A stretch of 59,250 bases of DNA. Origin: Paracoccus sp. (in: a-proteobacteria) (GTDB taxonomy: Bacteria; Pseudomonadota; Alphaproteobacteria; Rhodobacterales; Rhodobacteraceae). Made by a program: the position numbers and the translations under genes. The DNA lies in assembly GCF_030604785.1 (NCBI RefSeq), contig NZ_JAUVVF010000017.1, forward strand, positions 1-59,250, read 5' to 3'. Shown piece after piece: positions 32,363 to 41,045 of this stretch. How positions within the stretch are numbered: the first letter of the stretch is position 1; every line of letters starts with the position of its first letter. The notes below the pieces were generated by a model. It worked only from the letters and a program-made list of their open reading frames with translations. It made no database searches and was not told where the DNA came from.

Positions 32363-33964
32363 ATGCAGACGCAGATGGTGGTGATGCGGGACGGGGTCCG
32401 TCTCGCAACGGATATCCACATGCCGGACGGACCCGGCCCCTGGCCCGTCATTCTGGAACGCACGCCCTATGACCGACAGGGGATCTCGGGCTCCGAGGTG
32501 ACGCTGGACCGGCCCGAGCCGCTGACCCGGGCCGAGCTGGGCCGAATCATGGCGGCCCGCGGCTACGCCGTGGTCATGCAGGATGTTCGCGGACGCTACG
32601 GGTCGGAGGGCCAGTTCGAGAAATACGTCAACGAGGCCGAGGACGGCGTGGACACGCATCACTGGCTGCTGGAGCAGCCCTGGTGCGACGGGCGCATCTG
32701 CACGATGGGGCTGTCCTACGGCGCGCACACGCAGCTGGCCTCGGCCGTGGCGGGCGCGCCGGGGATCGCGGCCATGGCCATCGACACGGGCGGGCTGATG
32801 GATGCCTGGCGCCATTCCGTCCGCTATGGCGGCGCGTTCGAGCTCAAGCAGGTGACATGGGCGTTCCGTCATGCCGCCAAGGCACTGCGCCAGCGGGGCC
32901 GCATTCATCAGGCAGAGGCGATCGAGGCCACCGACCTGCGCGCGGCGCTGCTTGGCGGGGCTTGGCGGCCCGGCCGGTCTCCGCTGGCGCTGGCGCCGGA
33001 TTACGAGGCGGCGCTGCTGCGGCTCTGGGGGATGGGGCGGGACGATCCATCCCTGAACCTGCCCGCCACGCATGCAGCCGCCCATTTCAGCCGGTTTCCG
33101 GACGTGCCGGTCCTGCTGCTGGGCAGCTGGAACGATCCCTATGCGCGCAACATGCTGGAACTGGCCGGGGCGATCCGCAGGCGCAACACGGCGCCTTTGC
33201 GGCAGATCTTCGGGCCGTGGCTGCATGGACGCCGCAGCACGGGGCAGGCGGGCGAGGCCGATTTCGGCGCGGATGCCACGATCGACCGGGCCACGGGCCG
33301 CGACTGGGTCAGCCTGCGGCTCGACTGGTTCGACCATGCTTTGGGACGGGCCGAGATGCCCCTTGCGACGGATCTGTTCTGGGAGATGTCGGCGGGGCTC
33401 TGGCCCGCGATGACGGGCCGGTGGACGGAACGGCGCGACGGGGCCGAGGCGCCTGCGACTGCCCCTGTGGCGGTGGACGATGTCGCCCTGACCTTCGACC
33501 CGGTGCAGCCCCATCCGACACCGGGCGGCGCTGTCACTTCGGGCGGCTCGCTGATGGCGGGCGGCATGTATGACCAGCGCCGGACGGGCACGCTGGCTCA
33601 TCCCGGCTCGGCCACGATGTTCGGCAGGCCGCTGCCGACCGACCTTGTCCTGACGGAGGTCGGCGTGACGGCCGAGTGCCAGGCCCAGGGAGCCTTTGAC
33701 CTGCATGCCGTGCTGGTCGAGGAACTGGCCTGCGGCGCGGTGGTCAACATCACCGATGGCATCCGCCGCGCCTCGGCGGGCCGGGTCAGGGTCGAACTGG
33801 CCCCGACCTTCTACCGGGCGCAGAGGGGCAACCGGCTGGGCCTGATCCTTGCGGCATCAAGCTTCCCGCGCTTCGACTTTGCGAATGGTCTGCGCCACGC
33901 GGTGAGGGTCAGGGACGCGGTCCTCGAATGCGGCGCAGCGATGTCGTTGCGCGTGGAGGGATAG
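32363..33964 (+). CDS. CocE/NonD family alpha/beta hydrolase
   Basis: The 533-residue protein belongs to the cocaine-esterase / X-Pro dipeptidyl-peptidase (S15) superfamily. The serine nucleophile sits in GLSYGAH, the oxyanion tyrosine in VRGRYGSEG, and the histidine in GPWLHGRRST, followed by a C-terminal jelly-roll domain (LVLTEVGVTAECQAQGAFDLHAVLVE). There is no signal peptide, so it acts in the cytoplasm on imported material. Family members cleave esters, amides or acylated amino compounds. ATG 32363 was chosen (AAAGGA upstream) over a GTG at 32336 that overlaps the previous stop. The operon suggests it processes the transporter's substrate; which one is unknown. Confidence 0.88.
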   Translation: MQTQMVVMRDGVRLATDIHMPDGPGPWPVILERTPYDRQGISGSEVTLDRPEPLTRAELGRIMAARGYAVVMQDVRGRYGSEGQFEKYVNEAEDGVDTHHWLLEQPWCDGRICTMGLSYGAHTQLASAVAGAPGIAAMAIDTGGLMDAWRHSVRYGGAFELKQVTWAFRHAAKALRQRGRIHQAEAIEATDLRAALLGGAWRPGRSPLALAPDYEAALLRLWGMGRDDPSLNLPATHAAAHFSRFPDVPVLLLGSWNDPYARNMLELAGAIRRRNTAPLRQIFGPWLHGRRSTGQAGEADFGADATIDRATGRDWVSLRLDWFDHALGRAEMPLATDLFWEMSAGLWPAMTGRWTERRDGAEAPATAPVAVDDVALTFDPVQPHPTPGGAVTSGGSLMAGGMYDQRRTGTLAHPGSATMFGRPLPTDLVLTEVGVTAECQAQGAFDLHAVLVEELACGAVVNITDGIRRASAGRVRVELAPTFYRAQRGNRLGLILAASSFPRFDFANGLRHAVRVRDAVLECGAAMSLRVEG

Positions 33965-33966
33965 CG

Positions 33967-33992
33967 CCCCCGTGGGCCTCAGCCACGCGGGG
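33967..33992 (+). terminator. Possible weak hairpin after the CocE-type gene
   Basis: CGTGG (33971-33975) pairs with CCACG (33983-33987), and four outer C residues can pair with GGGG (33989-33992) past one bulged base. There is no T run. It starts just after the stop codon and may end the import operon. The remainder of the 216-base gap to 34181 holds no gene I can support and no clear promoter. Confidence 0.35.
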
Positions 33993-34180
33993 CCGATCAG
34001 CGGCGCCGCGCGGGGCATCAGCGGTGCCATGCGGCGGGCTCACCCTCAGGGCCCGGCGCGGCGGTAAATGCGGAGAGCTTGATCCCGATTGCCTCGGCTC
34101 ATGCCATCGGACCTGTTCCAGATCCGACGCGGCCTCTATCCTGCGCGGCAGAGCCATTCCCCGCCTGAAGGACCTTCATC

Positions 34181-35113
34181 ATGAGCCTGCCCGACACCGC
34201 CCCGACCGCCTTGGCCGAGCGTTATCCCACCCTCACGCTGGACCGGGCCTGGGCGCGTTACCAGGAGGTGCGCGACCGGCTACCATTGGCCCCCCGTCAA
34301 GGCGCGTGCCGCCCCGCCGCATCGCTGGCCGAGGTCGCTGGCGATTATGACGGGTTCCTTTTCGACAGTTTCGGCGTGCTGAATGTGGGCGAAACCGCGA
34401 TCCCGGGCGCGGCCGACTGCCTTGGCGCCCTGCGTGCGGCGGGCAAGCGGTTCTGCGTGCTGACCAACGCCGCCAGCTACGGGGTCGAGACGGCCTTGGC
34501 CAAATATGCGCGGATGGGTCTGGACGTGCGCCGGTCCGAGGTGATCTCCAGCCGCGACGTGGCGATGGCGCATCTGGACCGGGGCGTGCTGTGGGGCGCG
34601 ATCTGCGCGGCCGAGGACCGGCTAGGCGATCTGCCGGGTCAGGGCTTCGATCTGTTGGCGCCGGGGGCGGACTGGGCGCGGGCGGGGGGCTTCCTGTTCC
34701 TGTCCTCGATCCGCTGGAACGGCGATCTTCAGGACCGGCTGGTCGAGGCGCTGAAGGCGCGTCCCCGCCCCGTGATTGTCGGCAACCCCGATCTGGTCGC
34801 CCCGCGCGAAGACGGGCTGAGCCTGGAACCCGGCTACTGGGCCCATGATCTGCAGGACCGCACCGGCATCGCGCCGGGCTATTTCGGCAAGCCCTTCCCC
34901 GAAGCCTTCCGCACGGCGCTGAACCGGATGGGTCCGGGCCGTTACGCGATGATCGGCGACACGCCGCAGACCGACATCCTGGGCGGCCTGGCCGCCGGGA
35001 TCGAGACGATCTTGGTGACGCGCCACGGCATCCTGGCGGGGCGCCCCGTCGCGCCCATGCTGGAGGAATGCGCGATCCTGCCCGACATCGTGATGCCCAG
35101 CATCGGATCCTAG
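34181..35113 (+). CDS. HAD-superfamily hydrolase, class IIA-like
   Basis: The 310-residue protein has the haloacid dehalogenase fold of the NagD-like IIA type: motif I GFLFDSFGVLNVG near residue 60, motif II CVLTNAAS, and the C-terminal motif GRYAMIGDTPQTDILGGLAAGI, preceded by GKPFPEAF carrying the motif III lysine. In most IIA phosphatases motif I is DxDG; here the second aspartate is Phe (DSFG). That residue is the usual acid/base of phosphatases, so activity may differ. Members are often annotated as sugar or nucleotide phosphatases. Its stop codon overlaps that of the next, convergent gene within the bases CTAG. Confidence 0.85.
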   Translation: MSLPDTAPTALAERYPTLTLDRAWARYQEVRDRLPLAPRQGACRPAASLAEVAGDYDGFLFDSFGVLNVGETAIPGAADCLGALRAAGKRFCVLTNAASYGVETALAKYARMGLDVRRSEVISSRDVAMAHLDRGVLWGAICAAEDRLGDLPGQGFDLLAPGADWARAGGFLFLSSIRWNGDLQDRLVEALKARPRPVIVGNPDLVAPREDGLSLEPGYWAHDLQDRTGIAPGYFGKPFPEAFRTALNRMGPGRYAMIGDTPQTDILGGLAAGIETILVTRHGILAGRPVAPMLEECAILPDIVMPSIGS

Positions 35114-36153
35114 TGCCCGATCCGGCGGTCCAGCGCCTTGGCGATGGCCGGGATGAACGGCACGATCAGGAAGATGCGGACCAGATGGAAGGCCGTGATC
35201 AGGGCCACGTCCAGCCCCAGATATTTGGCCGTCAGCGCCATCTCGGTCACGCCTCCGGGTGCGGCGCCCAGCACGAGGTCCTGCCAGCCAAGCGGCGTCA
35301 GCCGCGACAGCAGCACGGCCAGCGCCGCGGTGAGGATCAGGAACAGCAGGGTCGAGCCGATGATCGGCGCGATCATCCCGCCGGCCGACCTGAACAGATC
35401 GCGTCGGAAGGTCGAGCCGAGCCAGGTGCCCAGCAGCACCTGCGCGCCGCCCAGGATCACCGGGCCAAAGGGCGCGGGCTCGACCCCGGCGGCGGTCAGC
35501 GCGGCCGAACCGGCCAGTGCGCCCAGAAAGAACGGGTTCGAGATGCCGATCGCCCGGAACAGGAATGCCGTCGCGACGGCCACCGCAAAGAGGAAAGCCG
35601 AGTTCAGCGGCACCAGAACGCCCGCAGGCGCACCGCCGCGTTCCGGCCAGCCCTCCATCGCATAGATCGCAACCGGCACGACGACGACGATCGCCGCGAT
35701 GCGCAGCGTCTGCGCAAAGATGATCCCGCCGGGTCGCAGACCCAGACGCTCGGCGATGGTGGCGGCCTCGACCGGGCTGGTCGGGATCGTCGAAAGCAGG
35801 GCCGAGACGGCGCCCATGCCTGACAGCCGGGCCAGCACCCAGGCCGCCAAACCCGCGCAGGCCGCCGTCGCCAGCGCCATGCCGACCAGCAGCGGCCCCC
35901 GTTCCAGCAGCACCGCGAATGCTGCGGGCGAAAAGGCAAGCCCGACCTGCGCCGCGACGATGATCTGGGCGAGGGGGCGCGTCTTCACCGGGATGGCGTA
36001 ACGCGTCACCCCCGCGACATAGAGACCCGCCACGCCGACCAGCGGACCGATCATCCAGGGCAGCGGCGCCCCGAGGCGGAGAAACAGCGCTCCGGCGCAG
36101 ATGGCCCAAGCATAGATCAGGATCAGTTCGATGATGCGACGCATGAGGGGCAT
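35110..36153 (-). CDS. AbrB family membrane protein (putative transporter)
   Basis: The 347-residue protein has about ten hydrophobic segments and two internally similar halves, each with a PWMIGPL or GGVTEMAL-like element (LGAPLPWMIGPLVGVAGLYVAG near residue 28; GAAPGGVTEMALTAKYLGLDVALITAFHLVRIFLIV near 295). These match the AbrB-type duplicated membrane domain, which older databases called ammonia monooxygenase by mistake. The function is not established; a transporter role is usual. ATG 36153 or 36144 are both possible and neither has a strong ribosome site. No neighbour suggests a substrate. Confidence 0.85.
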   Translation of the reverse strand: MPLMRRIIELILIYAWAICAGALFLRLGAPLPWMIGPLVGVAGLYVAGVTRYAIPVKTRPLAQIIVAAQVGLAFSPAAFAVLLERGPLLVGMALATAACAGLAAWVLARLSGMGAVSALLSTIPTSPVEAATIAERLGLRPGGIIFAQTLRIAAIVVVVPVAIYAMEGWPERGGAPAGVLVPLNSAFLFAVAVATAFLFRAIGISNPFFLGALAGSAALTAAGVEPAPFGPVILGGAQVLLGTWLGSTFRRDLFRSAGGMIAPIIGSTLLFLILTAALAVLLSRLTPLGWQDLVLGAAPGGVTEMALTAKYLGLDVALITAFHLVRIFLIVPFIPAIAKALDRRIGH

Positions 36154-36274
36154 GCTTGCCGAGACGGCGGCAAAAGCCCACCCCCCTCGGCCGGTTCCGG
36201 GATCGATCGGCGGCAGCCCGCGACCGGTTCTCAGCTCGGCCGACGACGCCTCGCGCGCCTATTCGCCCGCTTCG

Positions 36275-36472
36275 TCAGAGAAACAGGCTGTCCCACAGGA
36301 TCACCGAGCCGATGACCATGCCGAGGACGCAGAAGAACGCGACCAGGCCGCCCATCACCGCAAGGTCGGCGCGGTGCAGGCCGTCATCCCGACGAGGCAC
36401 GGATTGGTGGCAGCGGGCACAGAACCCGAGGTCGTCATCAGCGTCACCGCAAGCGCACATCCGCCACTCCAT
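36275..36472 (-). CDS. Small zinc-ribbon membrane protein, hypothetical
   Basis: The 65-residue protein starts with a compact cysteine motif, CACGDADDDLGFCARCHQ, i.e. CxC-x9-CxxC spacing suited to one zinc atom. After a short linker comes a single membrane helix, VMGGLVAFFCVLGMVIGSVIL, ending near the C-terminus. The order, cytoplasmic zinc ribbon then tail anchor, is that of many tiny regulatory or assembly proteins. No good ribosome site is seen and no family is recognised, but a random antisense frame would rarely give both elements in order. It stands alone between the AbrB-type gene and a ruined toxin-antitoxin locus. Confidence 0.5.
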   Translation of the reverse strand: MEWRMCACGDADDDLGFCARCHQSVPRRDDGLHRADLAVMGGLVAFFCVLGMVIGSVILWDSLFL

Positions 36473-36612
36473 CGTCGCGGGCGAATGCCTCGCTTCCGGG
36501 TTCGCATGCGCGGACGGACCGGGTGGCCCGTCAATCCATCACTCGCCTCGAATTTCGTCCGACGCCTATATCTGCACCAGTATATCCCCGCAAACCAATA
36601 AAGGATAAACCA

Positions 36613-36735
36613 ATGGCTGTCCTGACAAGAGCGACGAGATCGTCGAGCTGGTGGCTCGCCATAGCGCCCTGACCGGCCTGACCAACAAGAGCGAGGGGGT
36701 GTGCCGCGCGCTGGCCGTCCGGGTCGGCAGAGGCC
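36613..36735 (+). pseudogene. VapB-type antitoxin remnant, frameshifted
   Basis: An AT-rich leader with AAAGGA precedes ATG 36613, which encodes only four antitoxin-like residues (MAVL). One base is then missing, and the next frame continues KSDEIVELVARHSALT and [17 protein letters not shown]. This is the short VapB/PSK-type ribbon-helix-helix or swapped-hairpin antitoxin pattern (LT-G-T-K-S-E-AV-RAL). The antitoxin reading frame runs without its own stop into the toxin remnant, so the locus is broken by both a frameshift and a deletion. Confidence 0.6.
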
Positions 36736-36905
36736 ATGGCGGCCTTGGCGCCTTATGGCGATGTGGCGGGGCATCCGGCGCGGCTGAACTTGGGCGACGC
36801 GCTGTCCTATGCCTGCGCCAAGGCCATCGACGCGCCGCTGCTCTGCAGTGGCGACGGTCTTGCGCGGACCGAACTGGCCTGGGGACGCAATCGCCCGGAA
36901 GGGCG
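36727..36905 (+). pseudogene. VapC toxin remnant, C-terminal third only
   Basis: In the frame of 36736 the sequence reads [20 protein letters not shown], then [23 protein letters not shown], which is the C-terminal part of a VapC PIN-domain ribonuclease (compare the family pattern G-HPA-LNFGD-FAYALAK and L-F-GDDFA-TD). The conserved aspartate in LGDAL remains, but the first acidic residues, including the opening D-SA motif, are missing because about 85 residues are deleted. It follows the VapB remnant directly, as in an intact operon. It cannot be an active toxin. Confidence 0.6.
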
Positions 36906-36959
36906 ATCAACGCCTTGCGTGCGTCTGGCTGTGCCCGGCATCGTGTCTGCCGGGCGGCT

Positions 36960-37877
36960 TCATCCCGTCGACGCGCGATCTGCGGCGACCTTTGGCAGGC
37001 GCCTTTGCACGGGTGCCAGGCTCGCCAGCAACGCCCCAGCCACGATCAGCAGGGCCGAGATCCCGATCAGGATGGTGCCCGGCGCCTGTCCGCTGGCCAC
37101 GAGCAGCAGCGTCGACAAAAGCGGCGTCAGGTAGGACAGCGCCCCCAGCAGCGGCGTATTGCCGTGCTTCGTCGCATGGTCCCAGGCCAGAAAGGCAAGG
37201 CCGGTCGGTCCGATGCCCAGGAACAGGATCGCGGCCCATTGCAAGGGGCGGGGCCAGACGGATTGCTCGAACACCAGATGCCCGATCCCGCCGGCCAGAG
37301 CCACGGCGCCGCAGACGCCGATCAGCATGTCGCTCGGGACATGCGCGAAACGGCGGTTGAGCACGGAATAGCCGGACCAGATCAGCGCACACCCCAAAGC
37401 CGCCAGATAGCCGATCCCGTTGACCGTCTGGCCGCTTGCCACGTCATCGTCCAGAAACAGCAGCGCCGCGCCCGCGAGGCCCAGTGCCGCGCCCGCCAGA
37501 TGGCGCAGCCGCAGCCGCCCGCCCCCCGGAGCGAGGGCGGAAAACAGCACAATCAAGAGCGGCCAGAGATAGGCGACAAGGCTGGCTTGCGCCGCAGGAA
37601 CGGCCGAGAGCGCGTAGAAATAGAGCGTGTGATAGAGAAAGATGGCCAGAAACGCCAAAACCCACGCATCGCGGGGTTGTCTCAGGCGGGACAGGGCGCG
37701 GCGCCCCTGCACGACCAGCGCGATCATCCCGCTGGCGAAGGCCACGCCGAAGCTGAGGGTCAGCAGCTGAAACGGGGGAATGCCCGCAGCCGCGACTGTC
37801 GACAGCGCAAGCCCGGACCACAGGCCGATGGCCAGAAGCCCGATCGCCGTCGCCTGTGCCTGTCGCTGCCTTGTCAT
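36960..37877 (-). CDS. EamA/DMT family exporter
   Basis: The 305-residue protein has ten hydrophobic helices in two EamA repeats ([21 protein letters not shown] at the start; [24 protein letters not shown] near residue 160; [22 protein letters not shown] near 245). The opening residues and the sites resemble the aromatic amino acid exporter YddG. ATG 37877 has GGAGG seven bases upstream. It is followed, in transcription order, by the VapBC scar; its regulator is probably the AraC-type gene 70 bases upstream on the same strand. Confidence 0.87.
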   Translation of the reverse strand: MTRQRQAQATAIGLLAIGLWSGLALSTVAAAGIPPFQLLTLSFGVAFASGMIALVVQGRRALSRLRQPRDAWVLAFLAIFLYHTLYFYALSAVPAAQASLVAYLWPLLIVLFSALAPGGGRLRLRHLAGAALGLAGAALLFLDDDVASGQTVNGIGYLAALGCALIWSGYSVLNRRFAHVPSDMLIGVCGAVALAGGIGHLVFEQSVWPRPLQWAAILFLGIGPTGLAFLAWDHATKHGNTPLLGALSYLTPLLSTLLLVASGQAPGTILIGISALLIVAGALLASLAPVQRRLPKVAADRASTG

Positions 37878-37947
37878 CCACGCCTCCGATCCTGACGGGC
37901 AAGATCGGGGAAAAATCGGGCAGGGTCTTGCCCGATCCTCCTGAAGT

Positions 37948-38682
37948 TCAGGCAATTCCTCCACCGTTCCGCACATCGCGCCGCAGCCGCCCCGGCGTCG
38001 TCTGTCGCTCGCGGCGCATGATCCGGGTCAGCGCGCTCTGATCGCCATGCCCGGTGCGGATCGCGATCTCGGCCAGCGAAAGCTGCGTCTGGGCAAGCAT
38101 CCTTGTCGCGGCATCCAGACGCAGCGCGACCAGCCGGGCATGGGGTGTGGTGCCCCGCTTTCTGACAAAGGCTTCATGCAGCCGGCTGGGGCTGATGCCT
38201 GCCGCGCGGGCGATGTCGGCGACGCGGATCGGATCGGCCAGTCGTTCCTGCATGAAGGCCAGCGCCTTCCTGACGGCGATCTCCTGCGCGTCCGGCGGGC
38301 GGCCCGGCCGGGCCAGGGATCCAAGCGCCAGCGCGGTCCAGGCCGCCTTGTGCGCCGGCGCGAGGCTGGCCTGACCCCGCGCGGCCAGAAAGTCGATCAG
38401 GCCCTGCATGTCGGGCGTGACGGGAAAGAACGGCGACAGGTCCGCCCGCACCTTGCCCGCCGGAGCGTCGAGCACGATGAACATGTCGGATGGCTGCGCC
38501 ATGAAGGCATGATCGGACCCGGCGGCAACGTAGGAGGCCACTCCTCCGGCGACAAAGCCCGCTTGCGCGCCGATCTCGATGTCCAGACGCCCCGCGCAGG
38601 GCAGGATGATCTGGTCGAAGTCATGCAGATGCCGCGTGACCTCGCCGGAATAGCTTCTGATTTCGACGGCAACCCCGTCCAT
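37948..38682 (-). CDS. AraC family regulator with cupin-type sensor, next to the exporter
   Basis: The 244-residue protein begins with a small cupin-like sensor (HLHDFDQIILPCAGRLDIEIG, residues 17-38) and ends with the AraC double helix-turn-helix (IRVADIARAAGISPSRLHEAFVRKRGTTPHARL, then LSLAEIAIRTGHGDQSALTRIMRRERQTTPGRL). At 244 residues it is a compact member. It is immediately upstream of the EamA exporter gene on the same strand. This is the common arrangement of a self-sensing exporter regulator; the ligand is unknown. Confidence 0.88.
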   Translation of the reverse strand: MDGVAVEIRSYSGEVTRHLHDFDQIILPCAGRLDIEIGAQAGFVAGGVASYVAAGSDHAFMAQPSDMFIVLDAPAGKVRADLSPFFPVTPDMQGLIDFLAARGQASLAPAHKAAWTALALGSLARPGRPPDAQEIAVRKALAFMQERLADPIRVADIARAAGISPSRLHEAFVRKRGTTPHARLVALRLDAATRMLAQTQLSLAEIAIRTGHGDQSALTRIMRRERQTTPGRLRRDVRNGGGIA

Positions 38683-38772
38683 CGGCCGCGCCTCCTCCGC
38701 GCCGGGATGTGCCGCCGGCGCTGCGCCATCCTAACCCGGCCGAGCGCGGCAGAGAACCGGCAAGTCGCCGTG

Positions 38773-39855
38773 CTACGGCTCGATCCGCCGCGTGGTTTCG
38801 GGATCGAACAGAGAGATGCGGGCGTGATCGACCGTCAGACCGATGGGGGACAGATCGTTCTCGTCCATCCGGCCGGGCAGCTTGGCGGTCATGGGGTGAC
38901 CGCCAAGATCGAACACGACATAGCATTCCGAGCCGGTATTCTCGATCATTGTCGGCGTCACCGTCAGGTCGGGCCGGTCGCCAATCGACAGATGCTCGGG
39001 GCGGATGCCGAAGATGACGCCGCCCGTCCGGTCGCCAAAGCCCGGCGGCATCGGGATGCGATGCTCTGCGACGCGGATCGTCCGGCCCTCGATCACGGCA
39101 GGGCAGAGGTTCATCGGGGGGCTGCCCATGAAGTCGGCGACGAAGGTGTTGGCGGGCGTGTCGTAGATCTGCTGCGGCGTGCCGATCTGCTGCACATGGC
39201 CGCCCTTGAGCACCACGATGCGGCTGGCCAGCGTCATGGCCTCGACCTGATCATGGGTCACATAGACGATCGATGCGCCCGTGCTGCGGTGCAGGCGCTT
39301 GATCTCGGCCCGCATCTCGACGCGCAGCTTGGCGTCCAGGTTCGACAGGGGCTCGTCGAACAGAAACAGCCTGGGGTCGCGGACAAGGGCCCGGCCCATG
39401 GCGACGCGCTGGCGCTGGCCGCCCGAAAGCTGCGCGGGGCGCCGGTCCAGCAGATGATCAATCTGAAGCATCCGCGCGACCTCGGCCACACGGGCCTGTG
39501 CCTCGACCTTGGGAACGCGGCGGATCTTCATGCCAAAACCGATATTCTCGCCCACCGTCATCGTGGGATAGAGCGCGTAGGACTGAAAGACCATCGCGAT
39601 GTCGCGGTCCGCGGGCGGCTCCTGCGTGACCTCGCGTCCGCCAATCCGCAGCGCCCCGGACGTGATCTCCTCGAGCCCGGCGATGCAGTTGAGCAGGGTC
39701 GACTTGCCGCATCCCGACGGGCCGACCAGAACCAGGAACTCGCCCTGATCCATCGAGATGTCGATCTTGTGCAGCACCGGAACGGCGCCGTAGGTCTTGT
39801 TCAGCTTGACGATCTCGAGCGCGGGCGCGGCCGGTTTGGGATGATCTAGGGCCAT
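38773..39855 (-). CDS. malK: Maltose/maltodextrin ABC transporter ATPase
   Basis: The 360-residue ATPase has Walker [10 protein letters not shown] near residue 45, FQSYALYPTMTVGENI, signature LSGGQRQRVAMGRAL, Walker B LFLFDEPLSNLDA and switch VTHDQVEAM. A C-terminal regulatory TOBE/OB region (VADFMGSPPMNLCPAVIEG, GIRPEHLSIG) follows. This is the MalK/UgpC/MsmK type. It sits behind the LacI gene, overlapping its 3' end by ten bases, and faces away from the maltose permease genes. It most likely powers the MalF-MalG importer at 44-46 kb. Some such ATPases serve several sugar importers. Confidence 0.9.
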   Translation of the reverse strand: MALDHPKPAAPALEIVKLNKTYGAVPVLHKIDISMDQGEFLVLVGPSGCGKSTLLNCIAGLEEITSGALRIGGREVTQEPPADRDIAMVFQSYALYPTMTVGENIGFGMKIRRVPKVEAQARVAEVARMLQIDHLLDRRPAQLSGGQRQRVAMGRALVRDPRLFLFDEPLSNLDAKLRVEMRAEIKRLHRSTGASIVYVTHDQVEAMTLASRIVVLKGGHVQQIGTPQQIYDTPANTFVADFMGSPPMNLCPAVIEGRTIRVAEHRIPMPPGFGDRTGGVIFGIRPEHLSIGDRPDLTVTPTMIENTGSECYVVFDLGGHPMTAKLPGRMDENDLSPIGLTVDHARISLFDPETTRRIEP

Positions 39856-40895
39856 GGGGTTCTTCCTGTTTCGGGGGCAGGTCCGGTGGAATCGCGCACG
39901 ATCAGCTCGGCACGGTTCAGCACCTGCAAGGATTTGGGATCGGCCCCGCCGATCAGATCGACCAGGGCATTGGCCAGCGGCACGCAGGCATCGTGCAGCG
40001 GCGCATGGGTGACGGTCAGGGCAGGGGTGAAGCTGCTGGCGCGCAGCATGGGCAGGCCATCGTCATGGGCCATGACCGACACGTCGCGGGGCACGCTGAG
40101 CCCCAGATCGACGGTGGCATGCATCACCCCCTCGGCCAGCAGCAGCGATCCGCAGATGAAGGCCGTGGGCGGCGCGCCGCGCTGCCCCGCCAGAAGCGAC
40201 AGGGCCTGCCGATAGCCTGCGGCCGCCGTCGGCGGATCATGGGTCAGCGCGCCTTCCAGGACCGGCAGACCCGCCTCGGCCATCGCGGCGCGATAGCCCT
40301 GCGCGCGGCGCGCGGCATAGGAATACTGGGCCGGACCGTTCAGATAGGCGATGCGCCGATGTCCCAGGGCGGTCAGCAGCTGCACCGATTCCGCGGCCAC
40401 GGCGTGATTGTCGATGGTGAAGAAGGGGTAATCCGCATCCATCCGGTCGCGGCCGTGCACGACCAGCGGAATGCCGCGCTCGTTCAGGTAGCTGATCCGC
40501 GGATCGTCCGTCACCGGCGCGTTCAGGATGAACCCGTCCAGCAGATCCCGCCCCAGCATGCGGCGATAGGGCTCGACCGGGTCGCGGCCCTGATCGACCG
40601 CAAGGACCAGATCCGTGTCGCGCGCCGCCAGCGCCGCCGACATGCCGACCAGGATCTCCATGAAGGTCTGGTCCGCGCGGTAATCGGCGCTGGTCTTGAC
40701 GATCATGCCGACCATCCCCGATCGCCCCGTGGCCAGGCGCTGCGCGCTGCGATTGGCCTGATAGCCCAGCCGCTCGGCCGCTGCCCGGACGCGGAGGCGG
40801 GTCTGCGGCGACACTTCGGGAAAGTCGTTCAGAGCCCGGCTGACCGTGGTCACCGACAGGCCAAGTGCCCTCCCGATATCCTTCAGCGTCGTCAT
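39846..40895 (-). CDS. LacI family repressor of the maltose genes
   Basis: The 349-residue regulator starts with the LacI headpiece TLKDIGRALGLSVTTVSRALND, including the hinge region NRSAQRLATGR, followed by a sugar-binding periplasmic type 1 core (GLLSVPRD-like end LGLSVPRDVSVMAHDD). It is divergent from the alpha-glucosidase, with a perfect 14-base palindrome TCAAAGCGCTTTGA between them. ATG 40895 was taken because the headpiece begins there; ATG 40904 adds three residues. The role resembles AglR-type regulators rather than the MalT activator of enterobacteria. Inducer probably maltose or a maltodextrin. Confidence 0.9.
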   Translation of the reverse strand: MTTLKDIGRALGLSVTTVSRALNDFPEVSPQTRLRVRAAAERLGYQANRSAQRLATGRSGMVGMIVKTSADYRADQTFMEILVGMSAALAARDTDLVLAVDQGRDPVEPYRRMLGRDLLDGFILNAPVTDDPRISYLNERGIPLVVHGRDRMDADYPFFTIDNHAVAAESVQLLTALGHRRIAYLNGPAQYSYAARRAQGYRAAMAEAGLPVLEGALTHDPPTAAAGYRQALSLLAGQRGAPPTAFICGSLLLAEGVMHATVDLGLSVPRDVSVMAHDDGLPMLRASSFTPALTVTHAPLHDACVPLANALVDLIGGADPKSLQVLNRAELIVRDSTGPAPETGRTPWP

Positions 40896-40984
40896 GACCA
40901 CCATGCCCAAACAGCCCCGCAACAACCGCAGCGGCCGTTTCATAATGCACAGCCAAGCCCCGATTGATAGGGTATTTGTACGAC

Positions 40985-40998
40985 TCAAAGCGCTTTGA
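40985..40998. promoter_or_regulatory. LacI-type operator, perfect palindrome
   Basis: TCAAAGCGCTTTGA is a perfect 14-bp palindrome with the central CG of LacI/GalR-family operators, lying between the LacI gene and the alpha-glucosidase gene. It falls between a weak plus-strand -35 candidate TTGTAC and an AT-rich -10-like patch (AATAAA), so a bound repressor would block that promoter directly. The promoter elements are tentative; the operator itself is clear. Confidence 0.85.
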
Positions 40999-41045
40999 AT
41001 AAATTTGAACGGCTGCTAAGGTCGCCTCGAATCATCAAATGGAGG

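Noticed and set aside
36651..37895. A long plus-strand frame joining the VapB remnant to sequence opposite the exporter
   Set aside because: Only the first 40 residues look like protein; the rest is antisense to the EamA gene.
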